Under the pieces are notes generated by a model. It had not been told where the DNA came from, did no database searches, and saw only the letters and a program-made list of their open reading frames with translations. Below, piece by piece: positions 10,345 to 19,048 of a stretch of 64,000 nt of DNA. This stretch comes from JALHST01 sp038316335. GTDB lineage: Bacteria > Bacteroidota > Bacteroidia > Flavobacteriales > Flavobacteriaceae. Position 1 is the first letter of the stretch. Each line of letters begins with the position of its first letter. The position numbers and the translations under genes were made by a program. The stretch covers positions 1 to 64,000 of the forward strand of contig JBBQAM010000007.1 in assembly GCA_038316335.1 (NCBI GenBank). The letters run 5' to 3'.

Positions 10345-11997
10345 TTACTTCGCAAAATAAATGTAGATGCCAACTACGATCAGCACGACCAAAATGCCAA
10401 CTTGCTTGACATATTTAAAAGGTTCAATTGAAACCTGGTGGGTATATTCAAGTTCAAAGGCTTCTTTTCGAGGCCATATTTTTCCAATAACCAACATGAT
10501 AACAATATTCGATACAAATAAAATAGCCATTACGTGCAGGTAGTGGGGATATGCATCGGCCTCCACTAATTTTAGGGTAGCAGGATCGGTTATTCCATTC
10601 GCTTTCGCCGCATCAAGGGCAGCCCCGACGAATTCATTTTTCAACCAAAACTGACTGATGATATATAAGATTGATCCTGAAAATATTCCTATTTTAGCAG
10701 CGATTGCCGGTACTCTTTTCGTTACATAGCCCACCACGATAATGGTGAAAATCGGAATGCTATAAATACCGTTTATTTCTTGCAAATAATTGAACAAACT
10801 ACCTGCATTGGCTATCATAGGGGCTATGAACATTGCAGCAAGTGCCAGGCAAATCCCGAATATCTTCCCGATTTTGACCACTTTGTTCTCGGCCGCCTCC
10901 TTATTGATATGCTGCTTGTAGATGTCGATACCGAACAAGGTGACCGAACTATTAAGCACACTATTGAACGAACTCAAAATAGCTCCAAAAAGAACGGCCG
11001 CAAAAAAGCCTACAAAAGGTTTTGGTAAAACCGCACGCACCAATTCCGGATAGGCCAGATCACTACTAGACAACCCTCCTTCAAAATAATGATAGGCTAT
11101 CATGCCCGGGAGTACTAAAATCAACGGGCCTAAAATTTTAAGAAACGAGGCCAATAGCAACCCTTTTTGACCTTCGGCCAAATTTTTGGCCCCCAAGGCC
11201 CTTTGTATTATTTGCTGGTTCGTACCCCAATAGAAAAGCTGCACTAGCATCATTCCAGTAAATATCGTTGCGAAGGGCACCTCTTGTCCCGGGTTTCCGG
11301 TCGAATCGAATCTCGCAGGTTCAGTAGTCATCAAAACGTCGAGTCCGCCGAATACACTTCCGTCACCGATTGCCATCAAGCCAAAGATCGGGATTAGGAT
11401 ACCTCCGATTATTAGGCCTATTGCGTTGATACTATCCGAAACCGCAACGGCTTTCAAACCGCCAAAAATCGCATAAATTGAGCCGATTATTCCAATCCCC
11501 CAAATACAGACAACCAATGCGGTCGCGTTAGAAACCCCTAATAATTCAGGAACGTTGAACATGCCGCTGATGGCTACCGATCCCGAATATAAAATTACCG
11601 GCAAAAGAACCACCACATAACCCGTAAGAAAGAGCCCGGATGTAATGGTCTTTGTAGTAACATCGAACCGTTTCGATAAAAATTGGGGTATCGTAGTCAA
11701 ACCTCCTTTTAGATACCTTGGCAATAGGAAAACAGCAGTGATTACCATGGCTATTGCCGCCAAGGTTTCCCAGGCCATTACCGAAAGGCCATCGGTATAA
11801 GCACTTCCGTTCAGACCCACTATCTGTTCTGTGGAAAGATTGGTCAATAATAATGATCCGGCGATAACACCGGCAGTAAGGCTTCTTCCTCCTAAAAAGT
11901 ATCCATCGGAAGATTTTTCATCGGTCGATCTTGTTGCATAATACGAGATGACGGCTACCAAAAGCGTAAAGCCAACAAAAGAGATAATACCTAGCAT
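10345..11997 (-). CDS. Sodium/solute symporter (SSS family, SGLT-like), probable xylose or sugar uptake
   Basis: A 550-residue polytopic inner-membrane protein with about 14 hydrophobic segments, starting MLGIISFVGFTLLVAVISYYATR. Family features include the early DGYFLGGRSL turn, the GSLLLTNLSTEQIVGLNG helix (the first helix of the inverted repeat in SGLT/LeuT-fold carriers) and the YLKGGLTTIPQFLSKRF loop. SSS carriers move sugars, amino acids or organic acids together with sodium. The substrate cannot be read from sequence, but the gene sits convergent to xylB-xylA with no other transporter nearby, so sodium-driven xylose (or other monosaccharide) uptake is the best inference. The start ATG is followed directly by the first membrane helix, and no upstream codon fits better. 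Confidence 0.88.
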   Translation of the reverse strand: MLGIISFVGFTLLVAVISYYATRSTDEKSSDGYFLGGRSLTAGVIAGSLLLTNLSTEQIVGLNGSAYTDGLSVMAWETLAAIAMVITAVFLLPRYLKGGLTTIPQFLSKRFDVTTKTITSGLFLTGYVVVLLPVILYSGSVAISGMFNVPELLGVSNATALVVCIWGIGIIGSIYAIFGGLKAVAVSDSINAIGLIIGGILIPIFGLMAIGDGSVFGGLDVLMTTEPARFDSTGNPGQEVPFATIFTGMMLVQLFYWGTNQQIIQRALGAKNLAEGQKGLLLASFLKILGPLILVLPGMIAYHYFEGGLSSSDLAYPELVRAVLPKPFVGFFAAVLFGAILSSFNSVLNSSVTLFGIDIYKQHINKEAAENKVVKIGKIFGICLALAAMFIAPMIANAGSLFNYLQEINGIYSIPIFTIIVVGYVTKRVPAIAAKIGIFSGSILYIISQFWLKNEFVGAALDAAKANGITDPATLKLVEADAYPHYLHVMAILFVSNIVIMLVIGKIWPRKEAFELEYTHQVSIEPFKYVKQVGILVVLIVVGIYIYFAK

Positions 11998-12297
11998 TTT
12001 CTAAATTGGTTTGATTATTTCCCCTAATATATTAGTTTATTTGATAATATTACCGGAATCTAAAAATATTGTGATTTGCCAAAATCAAAATCTGGGCAGG
12101 CCTTAAATGTCATTAGTGCCCTAAAACCAGTCTTTTTTAGGAAAAACATCAAAATTTTAAGAAAAAAATAAGGCAATTCAAACTAGCCGACACCTTGATA
12201 AATGGTGAAAAAACTGTAATTTTGCATTCCCCTTCCTTATTCAATCATTTAGAATATCAAAGATTTAATAAAGAATACTTAAATATTTTCAATTGTT
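11998..12297. other. Divergent intergenic region between symporter and haloperoxidase
   Basis: About 300 bp of AT-rich DNA holding the promoters of two divergent genes. On the plus strand there is a good Bacteroidota promoter (see 12195-12224). I could not find a TAnnTTTG element for the minus-strand symporter. No open frame with coding character is present. Confidence 0.5.
12195..12224 (+). promoter_or_regulatory. Bacteroidota-type promoter for the haloperoxidase gene
   Basis: TTG at 12195-12197 (-33 element) and TAATTTTG at 12217-12224 (-7 element, consensus TAnnTTTG) are separated by 19 bp. The start codon is at 12298, giving a leader of about 65-70 nt. Confidence 0.6.
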
Positions 12298-13653
12298 ATG
12301 ACTAAGAAAATTGGCATACTAGTTTCTGTACTACTTTTTCTATCATGTACCAAGGAAAAGAAAGAAGAACCCATAATTGTAACTCCAGCTGATTTGCATG
12401 CCGAAGTTGACAAGGTAGTCGAGATTATGATCCATGATATCTTCTCGCCGCCAGTGGCTAGCCGAATTTTTGCCTATCCGAATATTGCGGCCTATGAAAT
12501 CATGGTGCAGGGCGATGATAAATATCTTTCTTTGGCAGGGCAGTTAAAAGATTTTAAAGGCATAACAAAACCAGAAGTCGGAAAGCAAATAAATTATGAT
12601 GTCGCTGCAATGGTAGCACATATGGAGCTTAGTAAAAGATTGATTTTTTCAGAAAAAAACATTGAGGCGTTCCGCGACAGTCTCTACCAAAAATGGGGGA
12701 ATACCAATCCGGATGTTTTTACAGCCTCAAAGGATTACGGATTAAAAGTAGCCGATGAAATCGGGGAATGGATGAAGAAAGACAACTACAACCAGACCAG
12801 GACCATGCCCAAATTTACCGTCGATACCGATGACCCCACTCGTTGGCAGCCGACCCCACCAGCCTATATGGATGGTATCGAACCTCACTGGAACGAAATT
12901 CGAACATTTGCTATCGATTCGGCAAACCAATTTATACCCGCCCCGCCCTACCCGTTTTCAATGGAAAAAAATTCGGCTTTTTACAAGGAATTAAAGGAAG
13001 TTTATGATGTTGGTAAGAAAATCGAACGCGACGGGGACCAATCAGATGAAATTAAAATAGCTCAATTTTGGGATTGTAATCCATACGTTTCGGTAACACG
13101 CGGACATCTAATGTTCGCCACCAAGAAAATAAGCCCTGGCGCCCATTGGATTGGGATTGCCAAAATTGCCGCGAAACAAACCGATAGCGATTTTGATAAA
13201 ACATTATACGCCTATACCAAAACATCGATTGCCATTGCCGATGCCTTTATCAGCTGTTGGGACGAAAAGTATCGCAGTAATCTAATACGTCCTGAAACCC
13301 TTATAAACCAGCATATTGATGAAGACTGGAAACCAGTGCTTCAAACCCCTCCCTTTCCTGAATATACAAGTGGACATTCGGTAGTCTCAGGGGCCGCCGC
13401 CATCGCTTTGACCAGTATCTTCGGTGATAATTTTTCTTTTGACGATGATACCGAAGTTGCTTATGGTCTTCCTATTCGAAGTTTTACTTCTTTTAATAAT
13501 GCCTCTTCAGAGGCTGCCATCAGTCGCATGTACGGTGGAATTCACTACCGTATGGCCATTGAGGTAGGCCTTGATCAAGGCAGGAAAATTGGCAACTTTA
13601 TCATAGATAAGCTAAAAATGACCAAGGAAAACGATATGGCTTCCGTTTACTAG
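12298..13653 (+). CDS. Vanadium-dependent haloperoxidase / PAP2-type acid phosphatase lipoprotein
   Basis: A 451-residue exported lipoprotein (lipobox LLFLSC, Cys17). The C-terminal half has the complete vanadate/phosphate pocket shared by vanadium haloperoxidases and type-2 acid phosphatases. Lys324 and Arg331 lie seven apart (KYRSNLIR), followed by the Ser358-Gly359-His360 triad (TSGHS), and Arg410 and His416 six apart (RMYGGIH). The 7- and 6-residue spacings equal those between K353/R360 and R490/H496 in fungal chloroperoxidase. Marine flavobacteria encode iodo- and bromoperoxidases of this family, so oxidation of halides with peroxide is plausible. Phosphatase activity cannot be excluded from sequence. 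It has its own promoter and appears monocistronic. Confidence 0.82.
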   Translation: MTKKIGILVSVLLFLSCTKEKKEEPIIVTPADLHAEVDKVVEIMIHDIFSPPVASRIFAYPNIAAYEIMVQGDDKYLSLAGQLKDFKGITKPEVGKQINYDVAAMVAHMELSKRLIFSEKNIEAFRDSLYQKWGNTNPDVFTASKDYGLKVADEIGEWMKKDNYNQTRTMPKFTVDTDDPTRWQPTPPAYMDGIEPHWNEIRTFAIDSANQFIPAPPYPFSMEKNSAFYKELKEVYDVGKKIERDGDQSDEIKIAQFWDCNPYVSVTRGHLMFATKKISPGAHWIGIAKIAAKQTDSDFDKTLYAYTKTSIAIADAFISCWDEKYRSNLIRPETLINQHIDEDWKPVLQTPPFPEYTSGHSVVSGAAAIALTSIFGDNFSFDDDTEVAYGLPIRSFTSFNNASSEAAISRMYGGIHYRMAIEVGLDQGRKIGNFIIDKLKMTKENDMASVY

Positions 13654-13851
13654 ATTGCTTAGAACTCCGAATATTGTTTGGTGTTCACAAAAAAGGAAAC
13701 CGATTTAGTTTCAGAACTACCATTTGCAAAATTAAAACACAATCATATCTATTTCCATGCTGCTCGTGGATGCTATCATCCCGTTTGGTTTTGGATCACT
13801 CCGTTCTAGCCTAGTATACATTTTTTATTGATATTTATAGAAAATTTAGGC

Positions 13852-14754
13852 ATGTCTTCGAACTTCAGGCTGACAAGGGCATATAAAAATGCAAAAGTGA
13901 TTCCTTTTGACGATGGCTCAAAAATCATTTTATTCAGTGATTGCCATAGAGGGGATAACAGTTTTGCCGACGACTTTGCCAACAATCAGAACATATACTT
14001 TCATGCGTTAAAATATTATTTTAACGAAGGCTTTAGCTATTTTGAAATTGGCGATGGCGACGAACTTTGGGAAAACCTTCATTTCGAATCAATTTTTGAG
14101 GCCCATAAGAATGTATATGCCCTTTTACGGTCGTACCATCTTGAAAGAAGGTTGTATATGCTTTGGGGCAACCACGATATGGTCTATAAAGATCCTTCTT
14201 ATGTAAAGGAAAATCTTTCGAGTTATTTCGAGCCTATTGACGGTAAAGACAAAGAATTATTTGAGGGAATAACCTATCATGAAGGCGTGATACTGAAACA
14301 CAATGACACACAACAGGAAGTTTTTTTGACCCATGGGCATCAGGCCGACTGGTGGAACTACACCTTTTGGCGATGGAGTCGTTTTTTAGTTCGGGTACTT
14401 TGGAAACCCTTGCAAGTTTGGGGCATAGCCGATCCTACTAGTCCGGCTAAAAATTATAAGGAATTGATCAAAATTGAACGTCGTATAAAAAAATGGATCC
14501 TTCAAAACAATCTTTTGGTGACCGTAGTAGGGCATACGCACCGGCCACGCTTTCCTGAGCCTGGGGACATTCCTTTATTTAATGACGGTAGTTGCGTGCA
14601 TCCGCGAAGCATCACCGGCGTCGAAATTGAACATGGAAAAATTTCTTTGATAAAGTGGCAAATTTCGACAAAAGAAGATGGGACTTTACAAGTAGTTCGC
14701 GAGCTTCTTGAAGGTCCACAGCCATTGGTCAATTATCATAAAACCAAGAAATAG
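13852..14754 (+). CDS. Metallophosphoesterase (calcineurin-like, LpxH-like fold)
   Basis: A 300-residue cytoplasmic hydrolase with the full binuclear-metal motif set in order: SDCHRGD near residue 30, GDGDELWE, WGNHD, THGHQADWW and VVGHTHRPRF. Such enzymes cleave phosphomonoesters or diesters; UDP-2,3-diacylglucosamine hydrolases (LpxH) share this architecture. The large insert between GNHD and the first distal histidine motif and the tail after GHTH argue for a separate subfamily, so I do not assign LpxH. The ATG at 13852 was preferred over a TTG at 13828 because it is the first ATG and the added residues look like leader. It ends 8 bp before the convergent TonB gene. Confidence 0.85.
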   Translation: MSSNFRLTRAYKNAKVIPFDDGSKIILFSDCHRGDNSFADDFANNQNIYFHALKYYFNEGFSYFEIGDGDELWENLHFESIFEAHKNVYALLRSYHLERRLYMLWGNHDMVYKDPSYVKENLSSYFEPIDGKDKELFEGITYHEGVILKHNDTQQEVFLTHGHQADWWNYTFWRWSRFLVRVLWKPLQVWGIADPTSPAKNYKELIKIERRIKKWILQNNLLVTVVGHTHRPRFPEPGDIPLFNDGSCVHPRSITGVEIEHGKISLIKWQISTKEDGTLQVVRELLEGPQPLVNYHKTKK

Positions 14755-14762
14755 TCGATTCT

Positions 14763-15485
14763 TTATTCCAATCGAAAATTAACCGGAATACTATAGGGCA
14801 CTTTAACAGCCCGACCCCTTTGCATTCCTGGTTTCATTTGTGGAAGAAGGGCAATAATGCGCGCTGCCTCTTCTTCTAACTTATTATCTGGTCCACGAGT
14901 TCTTATACCAGTGATATATCCTTTTTCATTAATAACAAACTGGACAAAAACCTTTCCTTGAATGTTTAATTCGAGTGCTATTTGTGGATACCTAAAGTTC
15001 TTCATGACATGTTCTTGTATCATTTTCTGAAAACAAGCCTTGCTTTCGTCATTATTCTTGGCGTTTTCGCAGCCCGGATACACCGGTACATTTTCGATAA
15101 CGGCAAAAGGCACTGAGATTTCTTCCTCGACATCTTCGACATTTACGTCATCGACAGCAATCGGAGCCGCAATCACAGCGTCTTGACTTGTTTCGGTACT
15201 CTCGATGATGGTTTCCTCAATTTCCTTCGTATCCTCGACAATTTCAATAACCTCTGGTGCAGCAGGTGGAGCTGGAGGAGGAGGCGTTTTTAAAGCTTCT
15301 GTTATCGGCACATCCTCTGCCATGTCATCAGCAACGTTCAATTGCTCGACTAGATAATTGTCAGTTGGATAGGTCTTATACTCCAATGCCCTCCACGTAA
15401 CAAATAATACGAAAGTGAGGCCAATTACAAAATAAAGCTTCGAATCCTTCTCAAAATCGACCTTTGGATTTTTCTTTATTTGCAT
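14763..15485 (-). CDS. Energy transducer TonB
   Basis: A 240-residue inner-membrane-anchored TonB that passes proton-motive energy to outer-membrane receptors. Residues 18-38 form the single transmembrane helix after a basic cytoplasmic tail (MQIKKNPKVDFEKDSK). A periplasmic linker rich in Pro, Glu and Val follows (a TPPPPAPPAAPE block and IEE/VEDV repeats). The C-terminal TonB domain occupies about residues 150-240 and includes VYPGCEN, FRYPQIALELNIQGKVFVQF and a final IPVNFRLE strand. The insert with two cysteines (GCENAKNNDESKACF) is common in flavobacterial TonBs. It is a lone gene without ExbB/ExbD nearby; a TonB-dependent receptor is encoded 21 kb away. Confidence 0.9.
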   Translation of the reverse strand: MQIKKNPKVDFEKDSKLYFVIGLTFVLFVTWRALEYKTYPTDNYLVEQLNVADDMAEDVPITEALKTPPPPAPPAAPEVIEIVEDTKEIEETIIESTETSQDAVIAAPIAVDDVNVEDVEEEISVPFAVIENVPVYPGCENAKNNDESKACFQKMIQEHVMKNFRYPQIALELNIQGKVFVQFVINEKGYITGIRTRGPDNKLEEEAARIIALLPQMKPGMQRGRAVKVPYSIPVNFRLE

Positions 15486-15893
15486 GATAAAAAGTTTGAT
15501 TACTTGAAATTAAAATAGATGCGATATTTGAACTATGATAATTGTCAGTTTTTTAAACTAATATAAATGTGGTCGCACTACTAATTAAGCTTAGAATTCA
15601 ATCAAAATCTTAATACGATAGCCACTTTTACCAAACCTTTACGACCTGTATGAACCAATGCGTGTTTTTATGAATTTTTGAACAACCATATTGAACCTGA
15701 AATACGAGTTAGTTTATGAGAAGGTCTATGGTAGATTAGAGGAAATTGGCACTTAACGCGCCGCGCGGACATGAAAATCCAACTTTAAGCAATCATCCGG
15801 AAGCCCGAATAAAATTCGGCATCAAGCGAGACCTATGAAATTAAAAAGGAGTTAAATTACACAGAATACCGTTTGAGGTAGTTCTCTTTTTAG
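15486..15893. other. 408-bp intergenic region upstream of tonB
   Basis: No convincing open frame in either direction and no TAnnTTTG element that I can identify. One small hairpin (CCGAAT 15805-15810, ATTCGG 15814-15819, AAA loop) may mark the end of the aminotransferase transcript. It presumably contains the tonB promoter near 15490-15560. Confidence 0.4.
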
Positions 15894-17156
15894 CTAAACG
15901 CGTCCCGCCATAACTTTCATGGCATTTACAAAATGATCGAGCTCCTTGGTGGTAGTATAGACATTGGGGGTTATGCGACATCCCTGTACGTTTGCAGAAT
16001 CAATGGCCACTGTAAATACCTGGAATTCTTCAAGTAAGGTATTGGCAAGGTCGGCAGGTTTCATATGGGCAATCCCGACATTGGCAATCCCACAACTACG
16101 GTGTTCTTCTTTCGGTGTATTCACCACAATGTTTTTGACACCCCGCAATTGACCGCTCCAATAGCGTTGCAGAAATCGCATCCTATTTTCCTTCCGCTCT
16201 ATGCCGATCATTTCAAGATAATCGATTGCATCGTGAATGGTCAAATCGGTATGAACAGGGTGGGTCCCCGTGTGATTTAGCCTAAAGATGTTCTCGGGCT
16301 CTTTAATCGAATCGGCCAGTAATGGCCAGATATTCGAAATCTTCTCTTTACGAACATACAATAGCCCTACACCAAGTGGGGTACTCAACCATTTGTGGAG
16401 GCTAGAGGCATAATAATCACATTGCAAGTCTTCAATGTTTACATTGAAATGACCGATGCAATGTGCTCCATCTACCATGACATCCACGCCATGTGCATGT
16501 GCCATATCACAAATTTTGCGTATTGGGAGTATTTGACCAGTAATATTGATCATATGACATACCATGATCAATTTTGTCTTTGGGGTAATCATGCCTTCAT
16601 AAAGTGCGACGATTTCTTCATCGGATGTAGGATGATTGGGAACCGATATTTTGCGATTTACAATACCAAAACGCCTTGCGGCCAAATCAAATTGATCAAG
16701 CATGGATCCGTAATCCTGTTCGGCCATGATAGCCTCGTCCCCTTTTTGCCAAGGATATCCAGTGATAATCATATCTAACGATTCGGTCGCATTCCGTGTA
16801 AGAATAAGTTCTTCATTTGAGCACCCTACCATTTTTGCGAGACGGGCTCCTACCCGTTTTTTATTGTCCCATTGCTCGGTTCGCATATAATATGCACCTT
16901 CATAATTTACCCGATTTACATGCGCCATGAATTTTTGCAAGGTGGGCTTGGGAATAATATTATAATACCCATTTTCCAAATTTATATAGGCTGGTTTAAG
17001 GGCATAATCCTTTCGTATTCGTTCCCAAAATTCGGCCTCGTCAACAAAATCATATCCGCACAAATTGATGGGGTCTCCTGCCTGCGAATTGAAAGACACC
17101 AACGGGGCTGCTAAGGCCGCCTGGCCAATTTTTAATAAAAATTCCCTTTTTTTCAT
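15894..17156 (-). CDS. Aminotransferase class V-fold PLP enzyme (isopenicillin-N-epimerase/cysteine-desulfurase-like), exported-type N-terminus
   Basis: A 420-residue fold-type I PLP enzyme. VDGAH (Asp229, His232) binds the cofactor pyridine and Lys255 in SSLHKWLSTP forms the Schiff base; RNATESLDM is the substrate/PLP-phosphate loop. The N-terminus MKKREFLLKIGQAALAAPLVSF resembles a signal peptide with a KR pair but no twin arginine. Flavobacterial members of this group commonly carry such a leader; whether it is exported is uncertain. The reaction is unassigned: relatives include epimerases, desulfurases and transaminases. It is divergent, with 92 bp between starts, from the DsdX-like permease operon, so it may act on the same amino-acid substrate. 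Confidence 0.82.
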   Translation of the reverse strand: MKKREFLLKIGQAALAAPLVSFNSQAGDPINLCGYDFVDEAEFWERIRKDYALKPAYINLENGYYNIIPKPTLQKFMAHVNRVNYEGAYYMRTEQWDNKKRVGARLAKMVGCSNEELILTRNATESLDMIITGYPWQKGDEAIMAEQDYGSMLDQFDLAARRFGIVNRKISVPNHPTSDEEIVALYEGMITPKTKLIMVCHMINITGQILPIRKICDMAHAHGVDVMVDGAHCIGHFNVNIEDLQCDYYASSLHKWLSTPLGVGLLYVRKEKISNIWPLLADSIKEPENIFRLNHTGTHPVHTDLTIHDAIDYLEMIGIERKENRMRFLQRYWSGQLRGVKNIVVNTPKEEHRSCGIANVGIAHMKPADLANTLLEEFQVFTVAIDSANVQGCRITPNVYTTTKELDHFVNAMKVMAGRV

Positions 17157-17248
17157 AGTTCACCCTTTTGCCTACAAGATAAAAATTGATTTACCAATTT
17201 ATTATCCAAATATGGTATATTTAACTGATCGATGTAAAAAAACCGTTC

Positions 17249-18565
17249 ATGCCTTTAATCGTTGTCGTCTTTGGAATTCTTTTATTGTTCTTACTTATTG
17301 CAGGTCTAAAACTAAACGCTTTCCTTGCCTTTGTCATCGTTTCTTTATTTGTAGGTGTTGCAGAAGGAATGAACTTTATTGCCGTTACACAGTCGATACA
17401 AAATGGCATCGGCAACACTTTGGGATATCTTATTCTTATTCTAGGGTTGGGCTCCATGTTGGGAAAATTAGTGGCCGATAGCGGTGCGGCCCAACGGATT
17501 ACAAGTAAATTGGTAGAAAATTTCGGAAGAAAGAATATTCAATGGGCCTTGGTACTTACTGGCTTTATTGTAGGCATTCCGATGTTCTATACGGTGGGCT
17601 TTGTTATCTTGATTCCACTTGTTTTTACCATGGCGGCAAGCACAGGACTGCCCTTGTTGTATGTAGGTCTCCCAATGCTGGCATCGCTTTCAGTGACTCA
17701 CGGATATCTTCCTCCTCACCCAGCCCCGACCGGTATCGCCGTCATGTTCAACGCCAATATTGGAAAAACCCTATTATACGGTATTATTATCGCAATCCCA
17801 GCAATCGTCGTGGCAGGCCCTCTATTCTCTAGAACGCTTAAAAACATTCATGCCACACCGATTAAAGAATTCTTGAATCCCAAAGTACTGACCGATGCCG
17901 AAATGCCAAGCACATTTACAAGCATCCTATCGGCGCTACTTCCGGTACTATTAATCGGTACGGCAGCCATCATCGATTTGATATTGCCGGAAGATCATGT
18001 GATCAGAAAAATGGCCGACATCATTGGTGATCCTATTATTGCAATGCTTTTATCGGTTTTGCTGGCTATTTATACATTAGGTCTGGGGCGTGGCAGAAAC
18101 ATGAAGGAGGTTATGACTTCGGTAGCGTCGGCCGTATCAGGAATAACCATGGTTCTTCTAATTATAGCAGGGGCAGGTGGTCTAAAACAGGTACTTGTAG
18201 ATAGTGGGGTTAGCGAGTATATTGGCGAAATGCTAAAAGGCTCAACGCTTTCACCCTTGCTTTTGGCATGGGGTATCGCCACGGTAATTCGCATCTGTGT
18301 AGGTTCGGCAACCGTGGCCGGATTGACTGCCGCCGGAATCGCATTGCCCTTATTGGCGAATACCGATATTAGTCCCGAATTGATGGTGCTGGCCATTGGC
18401 TCGGGAAGCCTGATGCTCTCACATGTAAATGATGGCGGGTTTTGGCTATTTAAGGAATATTTTAATCTCTCTATCAAAGACACCTTGCGAAGCTGGACTG
18501 TCATGGAAACGACTGTCGGGGTAATGGGCCTTATTGGCGTTTTAGTTTTGAATACACTAATTTAA
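17249..18565 (+). CDS. GntP-family permease (gluconate/D-serine DsdX-like)
   Basis: A 438-residue inner-membrane symporter with about 12 hydrophobic helices. GntP-family landmarks are GIGNTLGYLILILGLGSMLGKL, the GYLPPHPAPTGIAVMFNANIGK loop and the closing GSGSLMLSHVNDGGFWLFKEYF segment. The family carries gluconate, and in E. coli DsdX carries D-serine. Nothing in the sequence alone separates these. The genes that follow directly (RidA, a D-serine-dehydratase-fold enzyme and a dipeptidase, gaps of 10, 11 and 3 bp) point to D-serine or another D-hydroxy-amino acid rather than gluconate. No gluconate kinase or dehydratase is nearby. Confidence 0.88.
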   Translation: MPLIVVVFGILLLFLLIAGLKLNAFLAFVIVSLFVGVAEGMNFIAVTQSIQNGIGNTLGYLILILGLGSMLGKLVADSGAAQRITSKLVENFGRKNIQWALVLTGFIVGIPMFYTVGFVILIPLVFTMAASTGLPLLYVGLPMLASLSVTHGYLPPHPAPTGIAVMFNANIGKTLLYGIIIAIPAIVVAGPLFSRTLKNIHATPIKEFLNPKVLTDAEMPSTFTSILSALLPVLLIGTAAIIDLILPEDHVIRKMADIIGDPIIAMLLSVLLAIYTLGLGRGRNMKEVMTSVASAVSGITMVLLIIAGAGGLKQVLVDSGVSEYIGEMLKGSTLSPLLLAWGIATVIRICVGSATVAGLTAAGIALPLLANTDISPELMVLAIGSGSLMLSHVNDGGFWLFKEYFNLSIKDTLRSWTVMETTVGVMGLIGVLVLNTLI

Positions 18566-18575
18566 TGAATGATCT

Positions 18576-19037
18576 ATGCAAACACCTTCTGAAAGAATCG
18601 AACAATTAGGTTTAATATTACCCCCAGCCCCTCCTCCGGCAGGCTTGTACAAACCCATTTTAGTGGTTGATAAATTTCTGTATGTCTCAGGGCAGGGACC
18701 CATGCAAAATGATGGTACTTTAATGACCGGCCGGGCAGGCGATGATCTAGATCTTGATCAGGCCAAATTAGTCGCAAGGCAGGTAGGCCTTACCATGCTA
18801 GCAACGATTGAAACCCATTTTGGAAGTGTTGATAAAATAAAACGGTTGGTCAAAACCTTGGGGATGGTCAATTCTACTCCTGATTTTGGTCAACAGCCAC
18901 TGGTCATTAATGGTTTTAGTGAACTAATGGCAGCTGTTTTCGGTTCCGAAAATGGGGTTGGAGTGCGTAGTGCGGTCGGTATGATGCTCCCAGGAAATAT
19001 CACTGTGGAGGTTGAGGCCATGTTCGAACTTTATTAA
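18576..19037 (+). CDS. RidA/YjgF family enamine/imine deaminase
   Basis: A 153-residue member of the RidA (YjgF/YER057c/UK114) family. The conserved active-site arginine is present (Arg131 in GVRSAVGMMLPG), as is the FLYVSGQGPMQNDG strand. RidA hydrolyses 2-aminoacrylate and related enamines released by PLP dehydratases to the keto acid and ammonia. It lies between a GntP permease and a D-serine-dehydratase-type PLP enzyme, exactly where the partner of an enamine-producing enzyme is expected. The N-terminus is longer than in housekeeping RidA (about 128 residues), placing it in the larger YjgF-like subgroup often found in catabolic operons. Confidence 0.87.
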   Translation: MQTPSERIEQLGLILPPAPPPAGLYKPILVVDKFLYVSGQGPMQNDGTLMTGRAGDDLDLDQAKLVARQVGLTMLATIETHFGSVDKIKRLVKTLGMVNSTPDFGQQPLVINGFSELMAAVFGSENGVGVRSAVGMMLPGNITVEVEAMFELY

Positions 19038-19048
19038 ATTATAGCAAA

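Noticed and set aside
16395..16778. A 127-codon plus-strand open frame
   Set aside because: It lies wholly antisense to the aminotransferase gene, has no coding character (random Cys, His and Met content) and no ribosome-binding or promoter signal.
17065..17481. A 138-codon plus-strand frame across the aminotransferase/permease divergent region
   Set aside because: It overlaps both real genes in other frames; low-complexity Cys/Arg-rich translation.
17249..18565. Gluconate permease as the specific call
   Set aside because: The family fits but no gluconate kinase, dehydratase or aldolase is near, and neighbours point to D-amino acids; kept as GntP family, DsdX-like.
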